DNA from: Isoetes taiwanensis
Taxonomy: Eukaryota; Streptophyta; Lycopodiopsida; Isoetales; Isoetaceae
Direction: 5' to 3'
DNA length: 64,000 nt
NCBI GenBank assembly: GCA_021234155.1
Contig: JAJEKV010000085.1
Coordinates: 1,870,896-1,934,895, forward strand
Shown here: positions 10,964 through 22,262 of the stretch, piece by piece
How positions within the stretch are numbered: position 1 is the first letter of the stretch
How the letters are laid out: the number at the start of each line of letters is the position of its first letter
Notes under the pieces: model-generated
Database searches by the model: none
Told to the model about the DNA's origin: nothing
What the model saw: only the letters and a program-made list of their open reading frames with translations
Made by a program: the position numbers and the translations under genes

Positions 10964-13900
10964 ATGGGAGCAGAAGGAGCAAGCGACATGATGGCTTCAG
11001 AGGACGCCGGAATGGCGCCATCATTTTGTTTAGGGTCGGAATGTGCTGTTTTAGATCTATCATCTGAGAATCCTTTGATTTCTCAAGATGCTCTGATGGC
11101 TAAAGAACAGCATAAGATCAGTGAAGGGAAGAAGACGCCTGCTAAAATGAGCAAGAATCGCCAGAAGAGGACAGTTGCAAATAAGCTTTGTGCCATTCCC
11201 AAGAAATCTCGAGTTTCTTCAGAGTTTTTAGCAGTAGATGCATTGCCAGTTGATCTCATTGACTCTGATTCTGAATCAGAATCAGATGTTGAAGAATCTG
11301 ATGGTAGAAACAACAAGAAATCAGGTAAATCAGGTTTTCTTGATGCTGATGCAAGAATGGCTCTCACTATGAAGAAGAAGGCCAGTACTGAGAGAAAAGA
11401 TAATGCTTATGCTGAGAGATATTATGAATGGAGGAGAGAATATGGTGGAAAATTGTTTGGAGTATCTTCATCATTTCAAAAACGAATTCAAGAGTTCAAT
11501 ACACTGGAGATCCGTGAGTTTGGTCAGCATCTTGTGTATTTTTTGCAGCAAGTTGTACAAAGAAATGGAAAGATGTATAAAGCAACGACAATAAAGGATT
11601 TCTTGACTACTTTTGGAAGGTTAGTTACCTGATATTCTAAGTTTGGTTCAATTATAGCTTATATTAGTTTAAGGTTGAGAATTCTTAGATATTTTAAGTT
11701 TAACTTACAGCCTTATAATAGCCATGCAAGGGAAAATCGTGGAAGGAGAATGCTTTAAATAGAATAGGCATGCCCTTTCTTGAATAGGCCTTCTTTTCTT
11801 TCTATTTAAATGAAAAGTTGAAAAATACTCAAAATCTATGCAATATTTCAGAGCTAAATATGTGTGCATGCATCCGGGTACATGGATCTGCACTCTAATG
11901 CTGTGAATGCCTGTTGTATTTGCTATCATTGGTTAAAACACTGGCCATTGGGGAACAATATTTCAGAGGTAAATATGGGTGCATGCATCCGGGTACATGG
12001 ATCTGCACTCTAATACATGGATCTGCACTCTAATCCGGGTACATGGATCTGCACTCTAAACATGGGTGCATGCATGCGGTTACATGGATCTGCACTCTTA
12101 TATCTTGATGGGATGTGTAACTTTGGGAAAAGCAGCATAGAATAAAAACTGTGGTTGTGTAACTTAGATCAGCATGCTGAAACAAGATTAGACATAGTGT
12201 AGCAATGCTTTGAACAGCCTAGTTTCTGCAATTTACATATGCTTCTTAGAATGCACAAATCGGCTGAGCTACATGTTATTGTCCATGTTATTGTTTATTT
12301 TGATTGTCCATGTTATTGTTTATGTTCAGATTGTTGCGAGAAGGAAGAAATGACCGTATACGTACCACGGGTCAAGATGAGCCAGATATCAATGTATTTG
12401 AGCATCCGTTTTTTGCTGCAGCGAAAGAGGCAGCTAACAAAGTGATAGCAGATATTATGGCAAGGCAGCCAAGAAATCCGGATTCCTTTAATATGATAAC
12501 TGATAAGGTAATTAAGATGTTTTCATTTCTGCAACTAGATTAAGTAGATGCTTGTATTTTACATGTATTTTAGATGTAAGGTTTGTACTATTACAGGTGA
12601 TTGTGAAGGTCTTGGCAGCGGAAGAGTTTTCGCCATCGACTCCAAATGGCCTTCTTAATCGGGTTATTTTCTATTGTATAACCAATTTTTTGATTCGTGG
12701 GGGAAAGGAGTTGTGGAATGTGGTCTACAGCGACTTTCAATTGATGCAAGATCGTTACGGGCGATTTGTTAGGTGAGTTTTTTATTTTCCTTTTGTGTGT
12801 GTTGCTACTGTTGTAATAATTAATCTTTGCTATAATGTGTCCATACAGGTTTATGCAAAGGCCTTGTAAAAATCGTCCAGGTGATCTGAATAATTGCAAA
12901 GAATCAGACCTAAGAAAGCCTGTTGAGGTGTACGAAACAGTTAACGAAGACTTATATAAGACTTTTGAAAAGTATATTTCTCGACTTCCACCAGTGGACG
13001 ATGGAGAAGATGTTTGTGATCGCCATTTTCTCAAGGCTAGTAAGACGTTTGTTGCTGGAGGATCAAGTTGCTGGTATGCTAAGACAAATTTAGGGTGGAA
13101 CAAAATTTTCAAAGTTGGAAAGATCATGGGCAATATAGCTGGTATTCTTTCATCCCTTTTGTCGTTGTGAAGTTTTCAAAATTTGAAGGCTAATTTTTTT
13201 TGTTTTGCTGATAGGCCTCAAGATAAGCAACAAGACATTGCGTCACTATGCAGTCACAAGAGCTCGCCAACAAGGAATTCCTGATGACAATCTTAAGGAT
13301 TTAACTGGGCATAAACGTGTCGATACACTTCGTAACTATGACCATTCAGGTAAATTACTTTACAATGATGTTTTTTTGTACATTTACAATGATATTTGTT
13401 TGACAGGAAAGCAAGCCATGATGGCAATGCAAGCAAGCATTATGCCAGGCGGAAAGCCTTACGCTGCCACTCTTGCAATGTTACAAGAAAAACGTGAGTA
13501 TTTATGACTCATTTGTTATGCCTGTTCTTCTTCTTCTATTTTCTTATCATTATTCGATTCATATAGTCAATGCACCAGACGAGAATGTTGAAACGCCCAT
13601 TGCTGTTCCGCAATTAGTTCTTGCCTTGGGAGAACGCGAAGTGTTAAAACTGCCTTCTAAGCAGCGATCTGAGGAGCAGGTTCAGCAGCGAGCTGAGGAG
13701 CAGGTTCAGCAGCAACCTGAGGAGCAGGTTGAGGAGATTTTGCATCAATCTCGACAGCAAATGGAACATGTGCAGCAAATTTCTCCTCGGCCACAAATTG
13801 CAATGCAGCAGGAGGCAACAAATCAGACTGGTAATGATATAATTTCATGCCTTTGAATACTTAAATTTCATGTGTGTTTTACTTATAGATGGCCAGCTGA

Positions 13901-16900
13901 AACCTCAACCTAATTTTCGACCACCATTGGCTAATATGGCAAATGTCGGAGTTCCAAATGTTGGATATCCAGTTCAGAATTCTGCATACCCTCCCCGTGG
14001 ATCCTATTGTTTAAATTTGGTTTTTCCGGGGTTCCGAAAACTTTTTGGATTTTTTTTTTAGGTTAATTTTCTAAGGTTCGAAGGGTTTTGCCAGCCGAAA
14101 AAACTTCCCGATAATCCAAAAATTGGAAAAGCATTTTTGCATAAGATTTGGATGGTTTCGATGTTGGTCAGATTTAGGGATTTCTTCTTTGGGTAAAGCT
14201 TCGATGCGCCGTCACTCTGGAAGCATGTAGCACGGCATGGAGGCCACGATTGCTTTGGTTAGGGTTCGCGATTTGGACATTCGAGATACATGTTTCTATT
14301 TTCTATTCGGAACTATAGCTTGCGGGAGGATTATTGTTTCACATCGATTCTAGAATTGAAGGCAACAAGTCGTTATCAGGAATGATCGGCTTCATGTTGG
14401 GCCAGCTTCTACCTTATGCTAAATTGACCATCACTATCTGCAAATCTCCTAGCAGTTGGTAAGAGTTTTCTTTTTTTTCACGGCATGGGCTTTGTTGAAA
14501 ATCCATTCATCGTCTATTCTTCATGCTTCTCTATGTTTGCTAGCCAAAATTCTTACGGTATGAGATGAAGCATCGAGAGCATTTCTTATGTTAAAATTTC
14601 ATTTTAGGTGTTGCAAAATGCACAGGCTATGTTTTTGATGCTTAGAAATGGCCAGTTCGTTCCTGATACTATCTAGCGTCACGCCAAAGAAAAACATTCT
14701 CCACAAATTTTATAGGTGAGTCATTTTTTCTTTGTTTTTATCTCTATATTTATATGATTCAAACTATATTTGAACGCCGCTTGAAATACCGGCATTCTTA
14801 AGTCGAAAGCATGCCTATTACCCCTACAAATGTGTTTATGATGTTAGCTTTTGACATTATTCATCCTGGTTGTCCTTCCTCGACTTACTTGATTGAAGAT
14901 ATATTTGAGAACGATCTTGATACTAGCTTAGTGGAATTTTATCCATGAATGTAAGTTTTACTTTGATCCGCACTAGAGTATTTGAGGAGAGTTAACTTAT
15001 TTGTTATTCTTGCTATATTTTACTGCCCATGGGAAGTCTATATTCCTCAGGTACCATCATTGCTTATTCCTCAATTACCATCATTGCTCCTTCTGTAGAA
15101 AAGGAGTGTACCGCCGACAAACATCTCCATCATATATATTCTTATATGCCAATGCAGGAAACGACTCAATTTCCATTCTTTCCACAAGGTAAATTAGCTA
15201 TATATTGATGAGTCTCAATCACTATTTCTTTGTTCAATCATTATGGTGACAATCTGCGATTTGGGCCATAACAAAGGTATCCACTTGCATTTTGTAACTG
15301 ACGGAAAAGCTTCAATCTAGAACTTTTATGAGTCGTTTCTTCCATATTTTTGTTACGAAAAGGAGTTTCATTATAGAAGATTAATAAAGCGTGCCATGTC
15401 AATGAAGGCATGCTTTTGGTCTTTGGAAGCTTTTTCCACGGCAATGTCTCTTGGTATATTAAAGTCTACATGCAAGAGAACCAAAGCTTCCAACGGCATC
15501 TAACATCTTACTTTTTGGTGTCAAATCAAAAGGCTTGGTTAGGGGTTTGCATACGATTCTCCAATCACTTTGTTTTTCCAGGTAAGTCCACTTCTTTTCC
15601 ATTTAACAAAGCTTCCAATGGCATCCACATCTTATTTTTTTTAGGTCAAATCAAAAGGCTTGATTAGGGATTTGCATACCATTCTTCAATCACTTTTTGT
15701 TTTTTCCGTGTAAGTCCAAAGATTTTTTCCATTCAATTCACGTCTTTGCTTAAGTTTCTATGGTTTCTTTGTGTCCCATGTTCATGATTATCCAAAAGAG
15801 GCATACACTTTCTTTTATTGGGCTGCCTCTCTTTCTTGATGTGCATGTCGTCTTGCAATTTCACCGTTTGTATTTTTAGGCAAGTCTACTTTTCTTTACA
15901 TTCAGGTACATAAAATAGTTCAAATCCTTCACAGGCCACTTATGATTTCTTTCCTTTTTCTTGCATATATACTAAGCCAGAAGGTTATTTCCAAATTATC
16001 CAAAAAGCCGTGCATTACTACCTCTCTTTCTTGCTGTGCATGTGGGCATCATTTTTGTTTTGCAAGTAAGGAATGAAAATTTACCATCACATTCTTGGCC
16101 TACGTTGCTGTCATAACAGATAACAGTAAAGCCACAAATCTAAATAATAGGTGTTCACTTCCAGATTTGTGCTCTATCCTAAGACTACAGGATTAATCAT
16201 GCATCATCGAAGAAGATGCAAAAACTCCTATCGCCTTTGTCCACAACGTATACCTCATCGAAGATACCATTGTGGATATCTATACAAAAATTGAGGGCAT
16301 AGAGAAGGCTGTAGAAGTTTCTCAAGATTTGCCAAGAACAGCTATGATCTCATACGGTAAGTTTTCCCCTTGAATTATTTGTCTTCCCATACCATACCAT
16401 GATTGCTCATACTCGGCATTCTTCTTAGGTGTTTTGATACATTAGCACATTGACTAGGATGAAGCCAGAATGGCAAGGTAAGTGCCCTCCAGACTTCATC
16501 ATCCAATCATTATTCTTCTTTCTCTTACGAAGACGGTTTGACACTCTCGAAAATCACAGCATCAATGACAACATTTTGAATAACCTCTTCACAATGGCTG
16601 TTGCTTGATACAAAATATGGAGATCCGAAATATCCTTCAAATGGAGCAGAGAAGTCTGTTCTTTGAATAACCTCTGACAGTGATCAACATGGAATTTGCA
16701 GGGTGCTCAACTTCTGCTTCCAGCTTTTACCTAGGGTTTGCCTAATAAGCATTTTGAAGAGATCAAGGCCTAATGCATTTTCTAAGAAGCAGCAATAGTT
16801 ATTCTCTAGGTAAGTGTTTACAAAGCTAGAATAGATTGCCGCTCCCACAGATCTTGAAGATATGAGTTACTCTTTCAGGATAAAAGATCTCAGAGATGCA

Positions 16901-18692
16901 CAAGGTCAGGTCTTAGGATTAAAAATATTATGCTGTTTTGGAGAGACTCAAATACTACACTTACCCTGTTCTAAGTATATGGCGAATCTTCCTTCACAGG
17001 CTGTCAAAGGCTTCGTTATATGTGGACATACTATTATTTTTATGCTGTTGCTACAGGAAGTTAATGCGGTAAGTTAATTCTGTTGTGTTTTCTCAATCCT
17101 TTGCTTCATCCAAATGCTTTTGGAGAGACCCTGCGTGCTTTGTGTAGATGCTTTTTAGATAGATAATATTTCGCAAATGATGTATAAGGAGTTTACAGTA
17201 GTGGATATACTAGAATAGTAATAGCTTTTATTTTGTGCAGGCCATTTCTACATATGTTCAGTTAGACCAGATAATCCTCAAGGCACCAAATCCAAAAGTT
17301 ACCTACATGTGGAGCATCAGAATTCAATCAAGTACAATGCAACGTATTTCGTGATTTCATATCTTCTGTTTGACATGAAGACATCATAGCACATCGACTT
17401 CCATTTATTCCCAATATTGGATCAGTGAGCTCTACATTTTTTTGTGAAGAGATTTGTTTATTTATTCTATTTTCTTTTGTCTCAGGTACATAGTGCGTAA
17501 TCTTCAAGTACGCCTACATGCTGTTTTATGTTGTGTAATTCATTTCCATACTGTATCTGGATATGACCAAGTTGATATTCTATCTTATTCACATGTCTTA
17601 TCAGTTCTCTAAGAAATATTATCCATGCATATACGCTCTGCTTCAATAAAAATTAGCAGAGGTGCACATTGCTATGGTATACAGTAATGTCCTATTGAAA
17701 TGTGTCGTGACTTTTAGCAACCTTAATTAATCTGTTATCTAAATATTTCTCTTGCAGAGAATATGAGACCAGCATTCAACTCCAATGTTCTCGCGTAAAC
17801 ATTAATCCATTACAAACATTACTCCATTAGAGTTGGCATTAAGTTGAACGCATATCCACCTGACCACAACAGATAATTACTGTAATTTGTAATTTCTAGC
17901 TTTTGTGAACATAACTACTGGGTTTATTGAACATCGAAAATACATCCTTGCCATACAGTTCTTTCTTAACATGGAAGAACATCTTCACATCGCCGATCTA
18001 CAAATCATTCAGAATACACATTGCATTACACACAAGAAAAAAATTAGCATTTAAAGTTACACATTGCACTTTAAGCGTTTCATGCTTTCAAGTGCAAAGA
18101 TTCTAATATTAGTCTTGATATTATCCAATAGGTTCACATCATCAACTTAATCTCTACATGCTAGCATGCCAAAATGTTTAAATAAGGACTACAATCCAAA
18201 TTCACCTTAAATCAACCAACTTATACCACCCACTCCAACAACATAGTCCTTTATAATATACAGCCAGTCAACAATAACCTTCATGCCATTCGTATCGTCA
18301 AGCTAATATCCTAAATAATACCTACCACTCCTCATCCCTAACACACATTACCCCAACGTCATAGATTGCATTACTCTTCAAACTATTCCTCAACCACACA
18401 TCAACAAATCACATCCTTACAAAAACACAACAAAATACAGCTATTCGTACATAATCCAACAAAAAAATTCATTGTTCTACCCAGCCATCACATGACCATC
18501 TCTTCAAATCTACAAAAGCCCGGCAACGCCGGGCACCACACCTAGTTTAGTTTTAATTTCTCATTCTATTGGTACGTTTTTTTCATTCTGTTGGTACGTT
18601 CTATTGGTGTTCAAATTTCTGATTTTATTGATTGTAAATGCTTGTATGGGCAGAAAAATCCTTGGATAGATGGCAGCGATTATGATCTGTAA
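10964..18692 (+). CDS. Crypton/DUF3504-type tyrosine recombinase gene, last exon split by a Helitron
   Basis: Eight exons joined in frame by GT-AG introns: 10964-11619, 12330-12507, 12597-12772, 12849-13141, 13215-13349, 13407-13493, 13567-13830 and 13889-14001, then 18546-18692 after the Helitron. About 634 residues precede the insertion. Residues 1-150 are basic and acidic low complexity (DSDSESESDVEESDG), suggesting a nuclear protein. Residues about 300-490 match the tyrosine recombinase domain shared by Cryptons and by ZMYM2/QRICH1/KIAA1958-type host proteins: FLIRGGKELWN (Arg312), NKRPGDL-like KNRPGDL, NKTLRHYAVTR (Arg444), LTGHKRVDTLRNYD (His467, Tyr476). The His expected three residues before Arg444 is Lys441. 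A Gln/Glu-rich tail has a threefold EEQVQQ repeat. Frame is kept exactly across the Helitron excision point to a stop at 18692. It could be a host gene or an old Crypton. Confidence 0.85.
11840..12100. repeat. Short tandem/dispersed repeats in intron 1 of the recombinase gene
   Basis: The unit TACATGGATCTGCACTCTAA occurs five times between 11879 and 12099. A longer unit starting AATATTTCAGAG and containing GTGCATGCATCCGGG occurs twice. Local slippage or short duplication is the simplest explanation. Confidence 0.85.
14002..18545 (+). mobile_element. Helitron H1, inserted in the recombinase gene
   Basis: Starts TC after A14001 and ends CTAG before T18546, the A^T insertion rule of Helitrons with no target duplication. 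Seven bases before the CTAG is a perfect terminal hairpin, GCCCGGCAACGCCGGGC (18518-18534, 7-bp stem, AAC loop). Joining the flanks restores an open frame, which independently supports both boundaries. The interior has no replicase or helicase that I can recognise, so this copy is non-autonomous. It holds many exon-like pieces followed by GTAAGT motifs, and a CA-rich tract before the 3' end (about 18170-18500). Confidence 0.88.
15483..15728. repeat. Tandem duplication of about 124 bp inside H1
   Basis: Two adjacent copies starting AAAGCTTCCAAYGGCATC and both containing TCAAATCAAAAGGCTTG, then a splice donor-like GTAAGTCC. Copy one is about 15483-15606, copy two about 15607-15728. Confidence 0.75.
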
Positions 18693-19104
18693 TATTTGTA
18701 TAGATGGCAGCAGTAATATGATGTGTATACATGGCAGCATGGCAAGTTACAGCAGTGGAAAATATGGAAGTTGGGAAACAGCTTTAGTTACAGCACAGTT
18801 GTAAAAAATATGGCACTTGTGAAAAAATATGGCAGTTGTGAATATGACTTGAAACTGTGATAAGTAATTACTGTCATAATCTGTAATAATGTTTTGATAA
18901 TACTCTAACACTCTAGGATTTTATGAGATTATATCTAACACTCTAGGATGTTATGAGAGAAAGAGTAGAAGTTGTGGGCCAATGAGCTGTTACTAGCTGG
19001 TAACAGCACTTTAATGGACGGCTGAGATTAGATCTCAGCCTGTAAACCAGAGAACCAGGGCGTTAAGGTTTCTGATCATCTTTTGCCTTATTTATTTGAA
19101 AAAA
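18693..19104. other. 3' flank of the recombinase gene
   Basis: AT-rich, probably the 3' untranslated region and flank. GATGGCAGC and TATGGCA-type words recur, and CTAACACTCTAGGAT occurs twice near 18902 and 18937. No gene seen. Confidence 0.5.
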
Positions 19105-20346
19105 TCTACTTAAAATATTTTTGGGGATTCTGGCTCACGCCGGAGTGACGCCGGAAAAAGCATCGATTTCCGGCGAAAGCGTCAATTTCCGGCGAAAGCG
19201 TGACTTTTGGAAGATTTTTTTGTTTTCCGGCAAATTTTCCGGCCCCTTTCCCCTCTCATATCCGTTCCTCTTTGTTCGCCTCCACTCTTCTCTGCGAAAC
19301 GGCAGCACTGCCTGCCATAATAATACTGGATTCTCCTCCTGCAATGGAGTTTAAATCCTTCCTTAAAATTTACCCTAACCGGAAGAGCAATCGGTGCAAG
19401 CAGCATTTTTTCCTAAGCGCAATCGGTGTAGCAGCATTTCTTCCTGAGGGGGTCGGCATCGCTGTATGGGCGGGTCAGATAACGGACAGGCAGGGATTTC
19501 CCAGTTTTCGCCACAAGCAGGTCAATGTGTTTTCTCTTCCGGCTCCATCGTGGGTTTGAAGATAAGATCTAACTTAACCTCTCTCATTTTTTTGCAGCTG
19601 ATTCGGCTACACAAAGAAACGTTAAGGTAAATTTTTTCTTCATTCTCTGTTTTTTACGTTTGTTTTGAGGTTTCATTCCAGAGTGCAGTTACAGGAACAT
19701 CGCCATTACAACTTCTCTCTTTGGACAACTCGAATCCTAAGGCCTCAGGCAGCACCAGATTCGTCCAGCATCAGATAAAATGCTTTCGGTGGGAGCATAA
19801 ACGAAAAGCAAAATGAGGAAGACAAGAAGCAAGCGGATTCTGACGGCTGGATTTTCTTAGAACGGCCGGATTTAGGTAGAAAATTGAAGCAAATTCCACT
19901 ATTTTGTTTAGGTACGTTTTTGCTTTTCCTAATTGCTGAAACTGCTGTGACAAAGCAGAGGACGCTGAAGTATTATTTCTGGGTTTGGTTAATCGGCCAT
20001 AGCAAAGGTGAGCGGTGGGAAATACAGCCCGTTACATGGATAATGCCTAAAGAACCATGTTCCTAGCTCTTCAAATCCATTTTCAGGTCGAGTTCTTGAC
20101 AAATTCCCGTCGCTTTCTCCACAATGGAGGCTCTGAACAAGACTGCAACGGATATGCACTGGATCTCCAGGTGCTGCGATGGATGTGCATGGCTAATCTG
20201 CTTTGGCCTGCTCTGATCTTTGTTTTTTGGATACTGCATGTGCTTTTGTTATGGAATCCATCACAATCCAGCATAGTTGCTTTAATCTTCTGTAGCTAAT
20301 GATTTTAACTTGCAGCCACCATCTTCTTTTAGAACTTTCTAGGACT

Positions 20347-20497
20347 GAAGCCACCACTGGCAGAAAATGGCGGAGGCTTTTGCAATCGAGAACAAGGAGG
20401 TAACTCAGAAAGTAATGAAGCAGAGTCGTATTCTTCTAGAAAACTCAAGTAAATGGTTTATTACAACTGGTCGCCATTTTCTGCCAGTGGTGGCTGC
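20347..20497. repeat. Perfect 24-bp inverted repeat (foldback) in H2
   Basis: 20349-20372 (AGCCACCACTGGCAGAAAAT...) is exactly complementary to 20472-20495, with pairing continuing a few bases outward after one mismatch. The loop is about 99 bases. The flanks on both sides share the word GATTTTAACTTGCAG. A transcript would fold into a long hairpin. Confidence 0.85.
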
Positions 20498-22006
20498 AGT
20501 CTGTAGTTAAAATTGATTTTAACTTGCAGGGGCACTAAAAGAAAAGTGCTATCTTCTGTAGCAACCATTCTTTTTGTTCAGGGTACCGGCATATGCTGGC
20601 AATGACAAACAGTATGTTATTAGATCACTATTTCGTTTAGAAAAAGAATGTGGTTGCAGTCACTCTACATTGTCCTGTGTTGCAGTGATTGAACTAAGGA
20701 AGCTTAGATCAAACCAGCTGTGCCATAAGTGCTTACCATATGTGTCTGCTCGCCTTCTAGAAACCCTCCGTTTGTAAGCTGAAGGCATAATTTATTCTGA
20801 GATTTATCAAACAGCATGCAGAAATGATATTTGGTACTCTGGTGAACATCCTTTCAGTAAAAGGACTCCTTTTGCATGCGCTGTTGCAAGGCTTAAAGCC
20901 CTTTTGACTCCTGTCTATTTTTCCATATCTTCAACTTTTCCTGCATCCAAGGAAGAGATTTGCATTGCCATGGGTGAATTTTCTACATTTAGGAAAAGTT
21001 CCATTTTTTTGAGGCATAATTTAAACCTTTATCTAAATGTTCTTTTCCTCTATAGGTTGCTTCATAGCTCTATTATTTGATAAGTTGTTGGACTTCGTTA
21101 TTGTTGTTTGTAAGTTCTATTTCATGCCCTTTGCTGCAACATGTCATTTCTTCTTCCCCTTTTAACCAGTCTGAGACCCATGGGCGCTTCACTAAGCAGA
21201 TGAATATCAAAAAAGTCTTGCTGGCCAAGTTCTTCACTCCAGTTTAACTGCCATTTTCATGTTCAAAGATTATGATATGCTATTATAATTTAAGCACAAA
21301 CATCTACCTTGCTAATTCAGTGGCATCTGATTATTTGCCTTATCTGTATAAAGTTCCAGAAAGTGTTATTTTCTGTTTTTCACTGGTTATTTTATGGCTC
21401 TACAAGGACGGAGGGTTTAAACTTTAAGGGCATGTTCACAGGCTTCATGCAAGTGCTTCTCTCTTATCTGTATCTTGGAACAGAACTGTGATTTCAGAAT
21501 CTCATTCCACACAGCTTATTGTTGATAATCCAGCAGGAATTCTTGCTCCCACAAACAAAGCGATCATAGCGGCTTTATCTATACATTAACGTATGATATT
21601 CAAAAAATGCTTTAGTTTACATCTTATTGTTAAACATATATGCCATATTTGGCAGGAAGGAGGCTGCAGAAGAGTCGAGAAGAATGAATACCTATCAAAA
21701 TTCAATAGCATCTAGAATTAGGTTAAATAATGCAAAAGGTTATTCAAGATCAAAGTGTAACTAAGTTTGTATGCATTGTTTAATTTTAGTTATTTAAAGT
21801 ACATTTTGTACATTATCTTTGTTAAGTTTGATTCTAGGACTAAGTAACATGTATTTTGCTGCGACAGGTCATCTTTAATGTGCGGTGCGATGAGGTCATC
21901 TTGGCCTCATATGCACGAACATTGCAAAAACAAACTAACACTTTTTGTTAAAACCCTCACAATCCCATAAAACCCTTGCACAGACCGACCAACGCTCAAC
22001 CAGAGC

Positions 22007-22262
22007 AAGGGCGAACGCATGCATTCAAGGTTCAAGATACCAATAAACGTAGATGAGACATCAACTTGCAATATTCCAAAGCAGTCCGAGCTGGCAAAGT
22101 TGACAATAGAGACTAGCATGATTATATGGGACGAGGCCCTAATGATGCATAAACATGTTTATGAAGCACTGGATAGAGCACTTTGTGACACGATGTCATG
22201 TGAAAGATTATTTGGGGGACTCATTGTTGTTTCGGAAGGAGATTTTTGCTTCCTCGAAGCAC
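22007..22262 (+). pseudogene. Helitron PIF1-like helicase fragment
   Basis: A roughly 80-residue piece of the SF1B helicase domain of Helitron Rep-Hel. Seen directly: AMHSRFKIPINVDETSTCNI, a serine-rich nucleotide-binding neighbour block, then MIIWDEALMMHK (Walker B, Asp-Glu) and LFGGLIVVSEGDF where functional proteins have GGDFRQ. Walker A is upstream and not recognisable, the motif after GDF is lost, and the frame ends at 22303. In living Helitrons this enzyme unwinds DNA during rolling-circle transposition. Its place 250 bases from the 3' end of H2 fits the usual gene position in an autonomous Helitron. Confidence 0.88.
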
